64,000 bases of DNA from Perca fluviatilis (taxonomy: Eukaryota; Chordata; Actinopteri; Perciformes; Percidae): positions 7,338,434-7,402,433 of the forward strand of contig NC_053123.1 of the NCBI RefSeq assembly GCF_010015445.1. The letters run 5' to 3'. A model generated the notes under the pieces. It saw only the letters and a list, made by a program, of their open reading frames with translations, was not told the origin of the DNA and searched no databases. The translations under genes were made by a program, and so were the position numbers. Shown here piece after piece: positions 42,837 to 54,910 of this stretch (position 1 is the stretch's first letter; every line of letters starts with the position of its first letter).

Positions 42837-45800
42837 CTTTTGTTTCACCATCGTCCTATTACAGCTATCAATCTTACATAGCAACAAATAGATACATTAC
42901 CTCATTGCTATGCATCCTGCAGACAGCGGTTTAAAAAAAAAAAAAATATAGTTCCTTGTATTTGTTTCTTTAAAAGGAAATGTTTATTGTATATAGCCCG
43001 GATATGATTATTTGCACATTTCGATCTAAAATTGTTAGTGATACGAAGTTAAAAGAGACTGTTGACGTGTGGAGAAAGCTGTCCATGTCCAGTAAAAGCG
43101 AGTTGACAAAAGTTTCAGGAAGCAAGGTGAAAGCGAGAATAATAAAAGGAAAAGAGGGCAGAAGCGGCGTGGCAGCAACGTGGGAAAGTGGAAGTTGGGT
43201 CTCCTATGGGGGGGGGGGCAGCAGAGTAAAGGAAGCATGGAGGATGATGATCTCGGTCACAGACCAGCAGAGAATGATGGATGGGAGCTGTGACAGGACT
43301 CTTCGATGGAGCATGGAAAGGCAAAGGCAGAAAATGGAAAAAAGTATGGCTGTCTCCTCTTTTGTAACCCTCCATCAGTGGCTACAACGTTTGGCCCCTG
43401 TCTCATCGTGGACACTGGAAGTTATCTATAGTCTGTGGGCAGAGTTTAATGGTCTATTTGATTTGAAATGACCGACTGTCATAATGCCTGATATTTGATT
43501 TTAAATACATGTATTACATTTTAGGGACAAGACGTATGATTAACCAGTGGATTTGCAGAATCCACGTAAGTAATTGGACTCTGAATAGAGGCATGGAACG
43601 CTAAACTGCAGCTTTGACAGCTGCAGGATGATGACATTTTTACATAAACACTTAAACTAAAATGGGTAAGAACAATCATGAATCAAGCACGAGGGTATCT
43701 CTTTTGAGATATTATGTCAAGAAAATGTTGAAGTGGGATTTGGAGATTCAGAGCATACGTCTCCTTCTTTTTGCTCTGCTTTTTATTATCTGCTATTCCC
43801 TCCTCTCCACACCTGAAAAGAAAGAGAGAACAATCTAGATTGTGAGAAAACATTAAAGCTCCAAACCCACCCCCAGGACATACCCCCTGCTGGATACACC
43901 TGTCAGTCAAAACTCTCCCAGCGCAACTCCATGAAAGGATGATTTTCGGTTTGCAGATGACATCAGCGATAGACCGATCAGCCGTTTATCTCCAGGCTGT
44001 GCTAAAAATGACCAACAAGACAATCTGTCAGTGTATTTGGGGTATGGTTACACTGATCCTTGTCAAGATGAGACACCGCGAGAAAGCCAAGGACAAAACA
44101 AAGAGAGGAATTAGGTCTTTTAAATGTGATTTCAGACAAAGCCCACTCTCAAGAGCTTTTCCTTAACGAGAAAGGTGACTGCTGTGACTGCTACTGTAGA
44201 GGTTGTGGTGTTACAAACTGTCCTCTGTAAGATTGTCAGAGTTGAGAGCTTCCTCTAAAATACAGTATTTCCATTAACCTTTATGGTAAATTGTGCACAA
44301 GTAGAAAATTCTCCATATATTGAAATATTCAAACGTACAGCTGAAAACTTAAAATTTAATGAGGGGATTATTTGAGTTACAGGCATCAGGTGGACACAAA
44401 CACGATGGATGATAATGTTGCTCTGTATCTGCGCCCCCCCCCCAAAAAAAAGTTCCATCTGTAAAATGAATGACAAAATTCAGGAAAAGCCCAGATGTTC
44501 AAATGATCTTATCTATGGAACCTTCAAAATGGTTTGCTGAAGGTAATCTCCTCAAAGAAACCTTGGCAATTATAAAGTTATTAATTTCGTGAATGAATAC
44601 CCCCAGAGCTTGTGGTTAGTCCAGTAATTGGCCTTTGGTACTGAGACAAATGCTCTGACTGACAACCCCGCAACAACCCTGCTTCCCTTTGCAACATGCT
44701 GCAGGTTGCCATATTCACTAAAATAAATCAAGTTTCTCTATGGATTGCCATTCTTGTTTGGCCCTAAATACCACTCCCCCAGGATAATGGCATTCTTGGG
44801 AGATTTCATCTTTACCAGCCTATTTGGATCCATCGCTGCCCGCCATTCCCCTTGGTGCTGTGAAAGCCTCCAACCTCCTCCTCTATAATCCCAGGGTCCC
44901 AGGCCCGCTGCTCTCTTCTGTTAGCCGCAGCACAGCAGTCAGTGGGGTGGTCAAGAGTTCCTCTAGCAGTACAATCCAGCATTTCACCTTCAGCAGCCAG
45001 AGTTGTATTACACATAAATAAATAAATACATGAACAATAATCAGTGAGGAAAGATGACCTTCATGGTTTAGGGTTTTTCTATATTTTACCTATGGTCAGG
45101 TGAAATAGAAACCACATTTTTACTCACTGTGCAGAGGGTGCAAGCCTTTCTCCTAAAACTCATGTTCGTATAACTAAATCCTGTTGTTTTGCCAACATAT
45201 ATTTAAAAAGATTGATAATTGATGCCTATATTAAGGCTGAATAATGAATTGCTTCTATGTCAAAATTGCAATTTGAAAGAGTGAAACTTGCAAATTGCCA
45301 GAGCTGGGATTTGAATTAGACTACAGCTCTGTGTGAAAATGTTCATCTGTGCCCCTGAATTTCACTGCTGTAATGTTGACGGTTGCCAGCAAATGTAGAT
45401 AGCTGTAGCTAATTAAGGTGAATTCTGTAAATTGGCAAAAATTCAAAATGAAACAGTTTTTGGTTAATTCATCTCTGCATGTCAGCATCTGATATTATTG
45501 CTCAGCAAGAATGGTTTAAAAAAAAAGTGGTAAGTCTTTTTTTTGTAGAACATTCTAGCTGATGCATCACATACAGCTGTAAAGTGTTAATGACTGACAG
45601 CTGGTGGTAGTCAGAATCTCCCAGGCTGTGTGCAAAACCTCCTCCTTCTTCTATACAGTGCACCATATTAACTGTTCGCCATTTATTTGAGTGGGAATTG
45701 TTAGTGGGAAATTTACATTCTACTAAAACACTTCAAAAAGTGTGCATAGCAGGTAGGCAATGCACAATGTGATGTTTTATGGGCTATGGAAGTTACCATT

Positions 45801-45941
45801 GTAACAACAAAATGATGACTCATTCTTCATTTTACTGCTCAGTAAAGAGTAAACTAGTGTGCGTATTATACAGGGAGTAGTGAATGAGTTAACGAGGGAG
45901 TGATTTGGGACACGGCTCCATTCAAGCTGTAATGAGTTTGT
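42837..45941. other. No recognisable gene
   Basis: About 3.1 kb. A 163-codon frame (42980-43471) is Lys/Ser/Met-rich with a Gly run from a poly-G tract and shows no domain. A poly-C/poly-A tract lies at 44433-44451. Confidence 0.4.
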
Positions 45942-46128
45942 AATAGCCTTTCTTACAGTAGACATTTTGTCATGTCATAGTAGGAAAAGCACAGGTGTAG
46001 CGAATAAAATTAAAACTTTTTTTTAGGACTCTGGCATTGTGCGTGCTGACTCACAGTGACACTTATTGGAACTGAGTCATCACTGATGAAATCAGTTTCA
46101 CCTGTGCTTTTATGACATGTCAAAAATA
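45942..46128. mobile_element. Small palindromic MITE sharing ends with the 46.6-48.7 kb element
   Basis: CATGTCATAGTAGGAAAAGC then ACAGGTGTA on the left (45971-45999) is mirrored by CACCTGTGCTTTTATGACAT on the right (46099-46118). The left arm extends outward to AATAGCCTTTCTTACAGTAG, matching the arms of the larger element. The centre is about 95 bp of unrelated sequence. Confidence 0.6.
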
Positions 46129-46618
46129 TCGGAGAGAGATTTGACATAAAACATTTTCCACAAGCCCCCTGTCTGGGCCAGAACTGGCAACAATATTTTT
46201 CAGTCCAGGAAGTGTTACATGGTGACATGAATGGATGGTGTATATAGATCACTGACACCAGCCTTGTTTCCATTCATGTATTTATACTGTATGTGCATTT
46301 TGCATCTCATTAAAAAGCTGTATGGAAACGTAAAAAATTTAAGAAACTGCCTAAACCTTGTGCAAATATAAGGTTTTTACACTCGCTTGAGGTGGGTTTT
46401 GGTTTTTTGTCGAGAAAAGAATTGATGCGCTAAATATGGATATGGAATCTCCTATTGCCGATAAAGTTCTGACATAGCGAACATTTAACTCACATGGCTG
46501 ATCAGCGCTATCCACTCTCTGCATCTTCCTCGATATTCCAATAATAATGTCTTTGTCTCCGGACAGCGTGAAACATGGCTGATTCTAGCTGGCACGAAAG
46601 AAGAATTAAAACTCGCCC

Positions 46619-48714
46619 AATGGACCTTTTTTAACAGCCGACATTTGGACTTGTCATAGTAGGAAAAGCACGGCTGAAATTGATAACCTTAACGATGGCT
46701 CAATTCCATCAAGTGTCCCAGTAAGCTATTTCAGTGAGTCAGCATGCACAATACCATGGCCTCTGTCAGTGCCCGATCCGTTCCACCTACACAATCCGTT
46801 CTGCACATGCGCAAGATGTTCACGCATGCCAAGGACGGACTGGGGCTAAAAAAAAGCCCTGGACTTTCTCCCAAATAGGCCCATCATCTGGCCATTCGCC
46901 CGTAGCCGTGCACGACAGACACTAGCCAGGATGTCCTGATACTATGCCACAATACTGTAGCCTATCAGGCAAGGTATTCACAGAAAGTAATATCTCAAAA
47001 CCAATGATGAGAATTGGGGTTGTGTTTATTAATGAAGCCTCCGCCTTCAAATAAAAACAAAAAATGTACAATGCCATTACATCTACATTGAAAATAAAAT
47101 ACAAATAATGAAATGTCACTGGCTACAGAAACCCCAAATTACACAAACTTGTAATTATAAAACAGTACAGACTATTACTGACAACACTTTCAGAGATAAA
47201 GTAGGCTACTTGCTGTACCTGAACATTTGGTTAGATATATTGTAGGCCTATACCAAAACTACACTGAGAGGGTTAGTTACTATATACTATAACTATTCAA
47301 ATATAAATGTATATAACGTGTTACTTTGTGTTAAAGAATTAGCATTGAATAACCTATTTAATATTTTCTCAATGTCATATTACACTTTTGATTCATATTA
47401 AGGCTGTGAAATGATGAAAATGATTAGGCACTGTCAATGTTGTCTGTGAAGCTTTCACAAACAATCACCAGGTATTTGCCAGTTCCACACTAGTAAACAC
47501 AAATATGAAAGACAAGAAAAACTGATGGAAGATATTTTGGTTAAACTTTTGGTAACATTTGGTGAATTATTTAGCACCCTTCCCTGTTTGTTAGCACGTT
47601 TAGAGTGGTACCAATGCATTCCTGATGTTTTCCCGTTTAATTTAATACCATAGTCTTCATCCTAGCAGCAAAAGTGAGCTCACTACAACCTCTCATATAC
47701 AACCAAGTGAAATCGCGGTCAACCCGCGATTCATGTCTAACGCGTTTAATGTTTCAAATTACCCTAACAGAAATGATTAAATACGTTAAATTTGACAGCA
47801 CTAAATGACACAATCATTTTCATAATCATGATGCACACTCATGCATTTATACTCATCATACTCACTCAGGGATACTGCTCCTGGCATTTACCAGTAGGCT
47901 ATTGCTGATGTGAAATTAACTCACGTCTAATGATGTAGGCCGACTCTTCTTCTTCAGTTTTATTTTTACACATAGCATTTAAGTGATTGTATTTGTGCCC
48001 CCTGCTGTTGGCTGTTAATATCGCTTTAATAGACTTTGTTTGTGCCGACTTTGTGCTGGACTTTTCCAGAACGCACAGATTGTCAGTCCGTCCCTGACGC
48101 ATGCGCTGTGGTACGAGGATTTACGACACCCAATCTGTTCCCACGCTAGCCTCCAGCTAACATTAGTTTAGCTAATAGCTAATTCGGCGGACCGCTAGGT
48201 GAGACAGCATGTAAACTTTAAAAGACCCTCAAAATAAAACTTGAAAATAAACGTTAACATATATAACAGCTGTTGCGTCAGTTCTACTTGTGCTCATTTA
48301 AAATACAATCACTCAATACTTGTCTTTATTGCTATTACTGTAAAGTCTTAATTTAGCTGTAGCCTGCTTTTCCCATTATGTTTGACTTAACGTGATTTTA
48401 GACTGAATCTAGCTGTCCGTTCTGCCTGCACGATCCGTTCTGCGCATGTGTTATTTTAGACTGAAGGCTGTCGGCTAGCGGTTAGCCGAATTAGCTGTTA
48501 GCTATCCCGGTGGAGGCTAGCGTGGAACAGATTGGGCAGGTCGTAAAACAGTATTATCATCTGCGCATACGTCGTGGCATACAGATCGTGCCGGTGGAAC
48601 GGATCGGGTACTGACAGCCTCTCCTAAGTGGAATACAGCCATCATTAATGGAATACACCTGTGCTTTTCCTACTATGACATGTCAACATGTCTGCTGTGA
48701 AAAAAGGTCTATTG
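46619..48714. mobile_element. Long inverted-repeat element with a nested palindromic element
   Basis: The left arm AATGGACCTTTTTTAACAGC..TTGTCATAGTAGGAAAAGCA is the inverted match of the right arm TGCTTTTCCTACTATGACAT..TGTGAAAAAAGGTCTATT. Further in, GTCAGTGCCCGATCCGTTCC (46766) mirrors GGAACGGATCGGGTACTGAC (48597). The arms continue, with gaps, for about 200 bp. The 1.7-kb interior has no transposase that I can recognise. It holds a second palindrome at 48098-48575, so the structure looks like one element within another. Confidence 0.65.
48098..48575. repeat. Nested palindrome (arms about 115 bp)
   Basis: CCAATCTGTTCCCACGCTAG, AGCTAATTCGGCGGACCGCT and the flanking text are mirrored at 48455-48575 by AGCGGTTAGCCGAATTAGCT and CTAGCGTGGAACAGATTGGG. 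A loop of about 240 bp separates the arms. GATCCGTTCTGC motifs (48429) relate it to the outer element's CCGATCCGTTCC ends. Confidence 0.7.
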
Positions 48715-50303
48715 AACCAAACCAAAGACCTCTCTCCATTTTTCTCTCATAGATCGGTTAGACGGCCAATGTGACTTTTTAGTTTCCTTCTCGCAACCTT
48801 GACTTCTTCTACTCTGTTTACTGGCAGATTACAGCCATGCCTTAACCTGACGTCCCAGATGGTTTGTTACACCGAACCATCTGAGAAGTCATCATTGAAA
48901 ACTGTTTGGGAAAAGGCAAGTATTTAAAAAAAAAAAAATACCTGGCTGTACTTTTCGCACACCGGCACAAAGAGTATAGAAGCGGATCGAGAGAGAGAGC
49001 CGTCCCTTTCTCTCTTTCTAAAACTCAAATTAAACTGTAAAACTAGGCAGTGCTCAAATATAAACATAGATTATCTTACTGCATTGCCTATTTCTAAAAT
49101 GTTTTCAGAAACATATTTTACCGTTTAACAGTTACAAGCTCATTTGTTACCAGCTGGCAGCCCATCTGTGTCAATATGAACAGTCTACCCACCAGCGGGA
49201 GCGTAGGGCAGCACAGTGTATTCTGCTAGTTGTAGGTTTACTACCTATTGAGCGAAAAGGAATAACCCAGCCCCTTTCTCTGTTTTCTGTGCTCATGTAG
49301 CACCAATTAAAAAAAAAATGTTTGCATAAACAGCCCAGTTTTATGAAAAGATCCTTTCTCAAGCAGTACAATATTGTGCTGTAGTTGCTCGATATTGTAG
49401 GGGAAACAAATGAAATACACTGGCAAAGCATGTTTTGCTGATCAGTTCATTATAACCGTATGCAACTTTGCCAATCATGCTGCTGTTGTGATCTTTTTTT
49501 TTTATGTTTTATGAAGTTTCACGACATGGAACAACACACATCGAAAGGACAACTTTGAATATGCAGTTGTCTCAAAAGTATACAACTGATAAGTGGAAGA
49601 TGCTTTAGGTAACATAAATGGGTATACTACATTTTATAACAGTAATATATCAGTGATACAGCTGTGAATAGCTCAATACGTTCAAACTAACCATCGCAGC
49701 TGCTCTCCCTGGCACGAATTTTTCAGTGTGTTTTTCAGAAGAGGATGATGAATGGAGAGGCCTCATATAGCTCAGTGGTTTTAATACAGGTAGAGGCATC
49801 ACTCCTCATCATTTCTTCATCTGTCACATTTATGGATTTCTGTCTGGGCTAAATTACTCACTGGAGCCGTGGAAAAAAAATCAAGCCTCAAGGTTTATTT
49901 ACAGCTACTCCCATTAGACGTTTCTCATATACATTCCTCCTGTCTTGTTTGCAGTCTGTGCCCTCTGCCCATCAGCTCTCCAGTCGGCTCTAACACTTCT
50001 CAAGAAGCAATTTGAAATGTAAAAATGTAAAGGCTTTGTATACATGAGAGCCACAGTCAGGGTTATACATCTTTGTCATGTTTAGACACATACTAAAATG
50101 AATGTGCTGTCAAATGCAGTGTGCCAAGAGCATTTCAGTCAGTAAGTCACTGTAATCACAAAGCGTCTGTAAATAAAAATGCATTGTATTCATGCATATA
50201 TGAGCAAATTGGTGACAAGTCAACATAAATTGGCCACCACGAGCGTCTAGAACAGCTCCAATGCTATTTGGGAAAGATTACACAAGTCTTGTAAACTCTA
50301 GAG
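48715..50303. other. No recognisable gene
   Basis: About 1.6 kb with short homopolymers (48927-48938, 49310, 49494) and no supported element. Confidence 0.45.
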
Positions 50304-50889
50304 CAGGAGTGTCAAACTCATTTTCACTAAGGACCACACTGGAAAAAGAGAATCACACCAAGGGCCAGACATGGAGAGTTTGATGTGCTTTTGTTACTGC
50401 ATGTCACTTTCTTTTAACATTTTGGTAGCTTTTTTCCTCATTTTTGTTGTTTTTTGTTCTGACTTTTTTGTGGCTTTCTCAGACATTTGTCACTTTTGTT
50501 GTAAATTTGTTGCTTTTTCCGACATTTTTGTATGCTTTTTGTCGCATTTTTGTTGACATGAAGCCCTCTTAAAGTCATCAAAAGAGTTCCTTAGCCATCA
50601 TCAAATTTAGCAAATCAAGCAAAACAGTTTTATTTTTTTTTTTAACAACAAACTGTTTCACGGCCTGAATATGAAAACTCTCTGTTTCTGGGGGAATTTC
50701 TGAGTCTCAGAGTCGGCAAATCTGCCATATTCTGCTTTGAATGTCAGGTAATTGCAGTTGAAAAAAGTCTTTCCTGTGTTTTTCGTTTGGCGCACAACTA
50801 GTCGGCCAAAATTTATTGTGAACACAAATTGATATACGGGCCGGATCTAAAGCTGCAAGGGGCCGGATTTGGCCCGTGGGTCTAGCTGT
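50304..50889 (-). mobile_element. Non-autonomous hAT-like element, family B copy 2
   Basis: CAGGAGTGTCAAACTCATTT opens the segment, and TTTGGCCCGTGGGTCTAGCTG closes it as a degraded inverted terminus. The interior is the reverse complement of the middle of the copy at 1161-1693 (GGCAAATCTGCCATATTCTG, CGGCCTGAATATGAAAACTC, ATACGGGCCGGATCTAAAGC). Many TTTTTGTTG/ACATTTTTG runs fill the left third. No coding sequence. Confidence 0.72.
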
Positions 50890-51469
50890 GGAAAGCCATG
50901 TTACCAAGGATGAAAAGTGCTATTTTGAGTTATACACAATTGCTCACAGCATTAATTAATGTTTATAGATCATGTGAAATGAATAGGACTCTGTAAAAAA
51001 AACAAAAACGAAAATAAAACACCACTCAAGGCCCTCTGTGTTATACTGGTTCACAAGGTGCGAATCAAGGATTTTAACACAAAGGAATGTACACACACAC
51101 TGAAGCTGGCAGAAGAGAAATCCATTAATTCCCACACGGACCATACACAACATTTTTCAATAACTGTTCTATTTCCTTTGTCGTTGGCCCACATCCAAGA
51201 GGAGGCTTTGCCAAATTTCTCAGCCAAGTTCGTGATTTAACATAGCTGTGAGAGTCATGAAACAAACTTCTGTTGAGAAAGGGATACATGATTTATAATA
51301 ACTGTGTGACCTGAGGGTGAATACCACAGGTGTGACAAGGTGCATATACTGTATCAAACAAGCAGTCTCAGCAGTCTACCAGGGCACCTTAGAATACTTT
51401 AAGGCAGAACGAGTTTGATTTGTCGGTTGCGGTTTGTAAACCCAACATTTAAAGTTGGCCCCTCCCTCT

Positions 51470-51472
<3 letters not shown>
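50890..51472. other. No recognisable gene
   Basis: Unannotated; GTCGGTTGCGGTTTGTAAAC near 51421 may belong to another fish repeat, but nothing supports limits. Confidence 0.4.
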
Positions 51473-51506
<34 letters not shown>

Positions 51507-51581
51507 GGGTTTTTTTTTGGGGGGGGGGGCTTTTTTTTTTTTTTGGTTCTTTTTTTTTTTTTTTTTTTTGGCTTTTTTTTG

Positions 51582-51614
<33 letters not shown>

Positions 51615-51668
51615 TGTGTGTTTTTTTTTTTTTTTTTTTTGTTTTTTTTTTTTTGGGGTTTTTTTTTT
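51473..51668. repeat. T/G low-complexity block
   Basis: About 200 bp of T runs broken by G runs (GGGG, a run of ten G, GGCTTT, GTGTGTG). Its right edge falls exactly where the Tc1 transposase frame stops making sense. The look is that of polymerase slippage or a badly assembled gap rather than a natural repeat. Confidence 0.9.
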
Positions 51669-51788
51669 GCGGGGGCGATCGGCTGTGCTTCCTGTCTCTC
51701 TGTAGAGCTGTCTTAGGCGTCTCACAGTAGGGACATTGCAATGTATTGCCCTGGCCACATCTGCTGTCCTCATGCCTCCTTGCACCAT
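51669..51788 (-). pseudogene. Tc1 transposase helix-turn-helix fragment
   Basis: Minus-strand frame reads MVQGGMRTADVARAIHCNVP then TVRRLRQLYRETGSTADRPR. This is the first DNA-binding helix-turn-helix of a Tc1 transposase up to the point where GRPRVT normally follows. Translation then runs into poly-Lys from the low-complexity block. The DDE domain is absent. The real start codon of the family usually lies further upstream of this Met. Confidence 0.8.
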
Positions 51789-52113
51789 GCCTAAGGCACG
51801 TTCACGCAGATTAGCAGGGACCCTAGGCGTCTTTCTTTTGGTGTTTTTCAGAGTCAGGAGAAAGGTCTCTTTACTTTCCTAATTTTCTTATAACTGTGAT
51901 CTTAATTGCCTACTGCCTGCAAGCTGTCCTTGTCTTTTCGACCGTTCAACAGGTGCATGTTCATTAATTGTTTATGGTTCATTGAACAAGCATGGAAAAC
52001 ATCATTTAAACCCTTTGCAATGAAGATCTCTAAAGTTATTTAGATTTTTACAAAAGTATCTTTAAAATACAGTGTCCTGAAAAAGGGGCCTTTCTTTTTT
52101 CGCTGAGTTTATA
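51669..52113 (-). mobile_element. Half of a second Tc1-like transposon
   Basis: On the minus strand this is the 5' half of a Tc1 family different from the one at 6665: outer end ..CGCTGAGTTTATATA, CCTGAAAAAGGGGCCTTTC and CAATGAAGATCTCTAAAGTT. It continues as TTAATTGTTTATGGTTCATTG, and then reads into the start of a transposase. The left half beyond 51669 is missing, replaced by low-complexity sequence. The family resembles a Tc1 group common in salmonids and other fish. Confidence 0.8.
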
Positions 52114-53164
52114 TATACTCCTCAAGTCTTAGCTGTAGTCAGGTGTGCTTTGCTATCTACAAATGGCAGAACATGCAAACTGTAGCAGCTTGGAATGTTT
52201 CTCTCACAGAAATAGACAGCAGTCAAACTTGCTGTCCGTCACTCGCATTTCCGTGGTCAAACCAGTCGGTGCTAAAGTTGGAGACATAAAGCAGCAGAGC
52301 AGAGTCTCAATGACCAGAACAGGCGTCGTAATGTAGCTTGCAAAACAATGTCTAATTGTTAAATTGAAATGAGCTGGTTTGACCATGGAGATCCAAGAAA
52401 TTACACAGGACCACACAGGACCTTCTTCCTGTATTTACTTTCTTGCTCCTGCCCTAGACACATCCGACCAATAAGAGGTGGTGAATGTTCTTGAGTGAGT
52501 TGTAATTACGCATTTTGATACGCTTGGATTTTTCCAGGTGTGAAACAAAATCGAACCATGGGGAAATCACTCCAAGTTTACAAACTCATGAACTGATTCG
52601 GACCAAAGCAACAAACTTTAGGTGTGAAAACGCCCTTAGTTTTATAAATTATGTCATTCCAAATGTAAACACTAAAATACAACTGTGAATCCCGTTTTAT
52701 GGCCTATTTATGTTAAAATATACAGTCATATCACTGTTAATACACAGATATTTCCGAGTATATAGTGTGTGTATGTGTGCATATGTGGCCGCCGTGCCAG
52801 ACTATGCGATGCTGTTAAATGTTCCTCTTGGTGCCTGTAACGTTACCTCTGATAATGTAAATATATATATATAAATATAATGGTTCAAATAAACTGTGGT
52901 GCATTCAGGCAAATAAGTAATGGGCTAGGCCCAGCTGATTTTCTCTGTGCCCACCAAAAACAATCAATAAACTCAATGTGTGGCCTCAATGTTTTTTAAA
53001 CTGACACCATCACTCACTAGTTACTACCACAACTTGAAATTTTGACAGATTTGTATCAGTTTGGGCTCTTCTGGCACGCTGGATATAAAAAGTAAAGAAA
53101 TTATTCAGGTTAAGAACATATGTGGTTTTCCATATCCAAAATAACATTTAAATGCTTTGAATTT
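52114..53164. other. No recognisable gene
   Basis: About 1 kb, with short (TA)n at 52860-52880; no supported element. Confidence 0.45.
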
Positions 53165-53166
53165 TA

Positions 53167-54321
53167 CAGTTTTTTTCGATTGCTAAACGACAGTGGGCAC
53201 AACTGGAGTCACGTGCAAAACGCTAACTACAGTCTGCACAGCAGCAGTTCAGGTGGACCAAACTCTAGCTCGTTTTTCATTGCTTGAACACAGTTTTCAA
53301 AACTCTACACACTTATTCCATGACTTTAACCACAACGTGCACAACACTGTAGATTTACAGCACTTTGTTCAAATGCTAACACACTGCTGTCAAAACTGTA
53401 AACCACACATTCAAAACAGAATAGATTTCAGTCTGGTGCCTATCAAACACTGCTGATTGGAATTTTAGCTGAAAGCCTAAGCAGGTGTCTTGTTTTAGAC
53501 TAGTTAGTGAAGATATACGGTATTTATACAGAGAAAGCTCAGAAAGCCTTTTTTGTATACAAACACCAAATAAGAATGAAACAATTATACACTGTACCGT
53601 TTGAGAGAAACAGGTAAAAGAGCAAAGATACCAATATGTCCAGGTAAGATGTCTGAGGTTATGTACACAGCTATAAAAAAAAGTGAAAAACACAATATCT
53701 TTACAATAGTAACACTGCGTTCTTACTGTTTTTCAGAAAGTAATGGAGGTGAAAGCAATAGAAACACCACATTCATTTGTATTTAGAGATGATGCAAACA
53801 TCCAATGTGATGAAGAAAACTTGCCACATGATGCTGGAGAGAGGCAGGATTAGTCACACTATTCTTTGGTACTGTTACGTATGTACCTTTGTACAAAATA
53901 CTTTATTGAAGAAAACTGCTGATTTTCATTCCTTCTTGTTTACCTTATGTAAAAATTGGTATGCTATACAATCTATATTTTTTCCTTAAATAAACTATTG
54001 AGTAGTGTCAAGTCACTCAAATTGTTCAAACTGTAAAGATGAAAAAGTTTTCATTTCTGTATTGGTGTTTGATGCTAGTGTTTTTACCCTCAGTGTGTTC
54101 TGAGTGACAGTGTGTGTTATCTCAGTGAGGACTGTTCATAGTGTTTGGCTGCACTGAGCCTGTTTTGAGACGTGTGTTAAGAGTTGTGTTGCTTTGAATG
54201 AGTTTTGTAGGTGATATGAACTGTATAGCTCAGGTGACTGTTGGTAGTGCAGACTGTAGTTAGAGTTTTGCACATGGGACTCCAGTTGTGCCCACTGTCG
54301 TCTAACAATCGGAAAGAACTG
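53167..54321 (+). mobile_element. TA-flanked DNA transposon (mariner/Tc1-related), internally deleted
   Basis: The left end CAGTTTTTTTCGATTGCTAA, ACGACAGTGGGCACAACTGG is the inverted match of the right end CCAGTTGTGCCCACTGTCGT..CAATCGGAAAGAACTG. TA flanks both sides (53165-53166, 54322-54323). Inverted repeats of at least 80 bp continue with weaker similarity, including CTAACTACAGTCTGCA. About 1.15 kb remain, too short for the full transposase, whose C-terminus may survive at 53743. Confidence 0.82.
53743..53853 (+). pseudogene. Possible transposase C-terminus
   Basis: A 36-codon frame reads MEVKAIETPHSFVFRDDANI then QCDEENLPHDAGERQD and stops. The '..ARENIxCDVDENLWP....R.D' ending of transposases from this fish family is similar in spacing (xxANIQCDEENLPHDAGERQD). 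A run TTACTGTTTTTCAG sits just before it like a splice acceptor. It is short, so chance cannot be excluded. Confidence 0.4.
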
Positions 54322-54378
54322 TAATAGCTTTACAAATACAATGCATATTCCATGTATACTGTATGACAGGTTTGTATA

Positions 54379-54902
54379 TAGGGTTGGGTACCGAAACCCG
54401 GTGGTAATACAGCACCGGTGCCTAAACAACCGTTATCTACCGGACCGAATATCATCGTGGATTTCGGTGCCTCATTTCGTTGCCAATTAAATGCCAACAG
54501 ACGTTAGAGGCAAGAGAAGCATTGCTGCATGTGACGCTAGTTAACACTTCATTTGACAGTAGGTAACGTTAGCCTAATGTTAGCTAGCAGCTGGATTAAA
54601 CATGGTTTAAATGCTGACAGCTAAACGGTGTAAAGGGTGTCTGTATTTCACTTTAGAGGATTCCAACGGTGGGACGTTAAGCCGTGTGCAGCTGCCTTTG
54701 TCGGAAAAACAACACAGACGGTGCGTTCACTTGAAACTAGTAAGCTTCGTGGTGCATTCAAAGTTATTGTACAATACCTTATTCCCTATTACCCTATTTT
54801 TTTTTAAAAAGTATCGTAAGGCACTGTTTAGGCACCGGCACCGTTTTAAAAGTATCGTTTTAGCACCAGTATCAGAAAAAACCCAAACGATACCCAACCC
54901 TA
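54379..54902. mobile_element. hAT-type MITE with perfect 8-bp target duplication
   Basis: 524 bp from TAGGGTTGGGTACCGAAACC to ..AACGATACCCAACCCTA, with TTTGTATA on both sides (54371-54378 and 54903-54910). The terminal inverted repeat covers TAGGGTTGGGTA/TACCCAACCCTA and continues weakly as CACCGGTGCC..GGCACCGG. There is no transposase. The 8-bp duplication fits hAT. The perfect duplication suggests a younger insertion than most in this window. Confidence 0.92.
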
Positions 54903-54910
54903 TTTGTATA

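Noticed and set aside
42980..43471. 163-codon open frame on the plus strand
   Set aside because: Biased toward Lys, Ser and Met with a Gly run from poly-G. No domain, and a similar-length frame exists on the other strand.
44812..45021. Overlapping 65-67 codon frames on both strands
   Set aside because: Opposite-strand shadows of each other with no recognised protein; no exon signals.
51376..51741. Lys-rich minus-strand proteins
   Set aside because: Poly-Lys comes from the T/G low-complexity block on the opposite strand.
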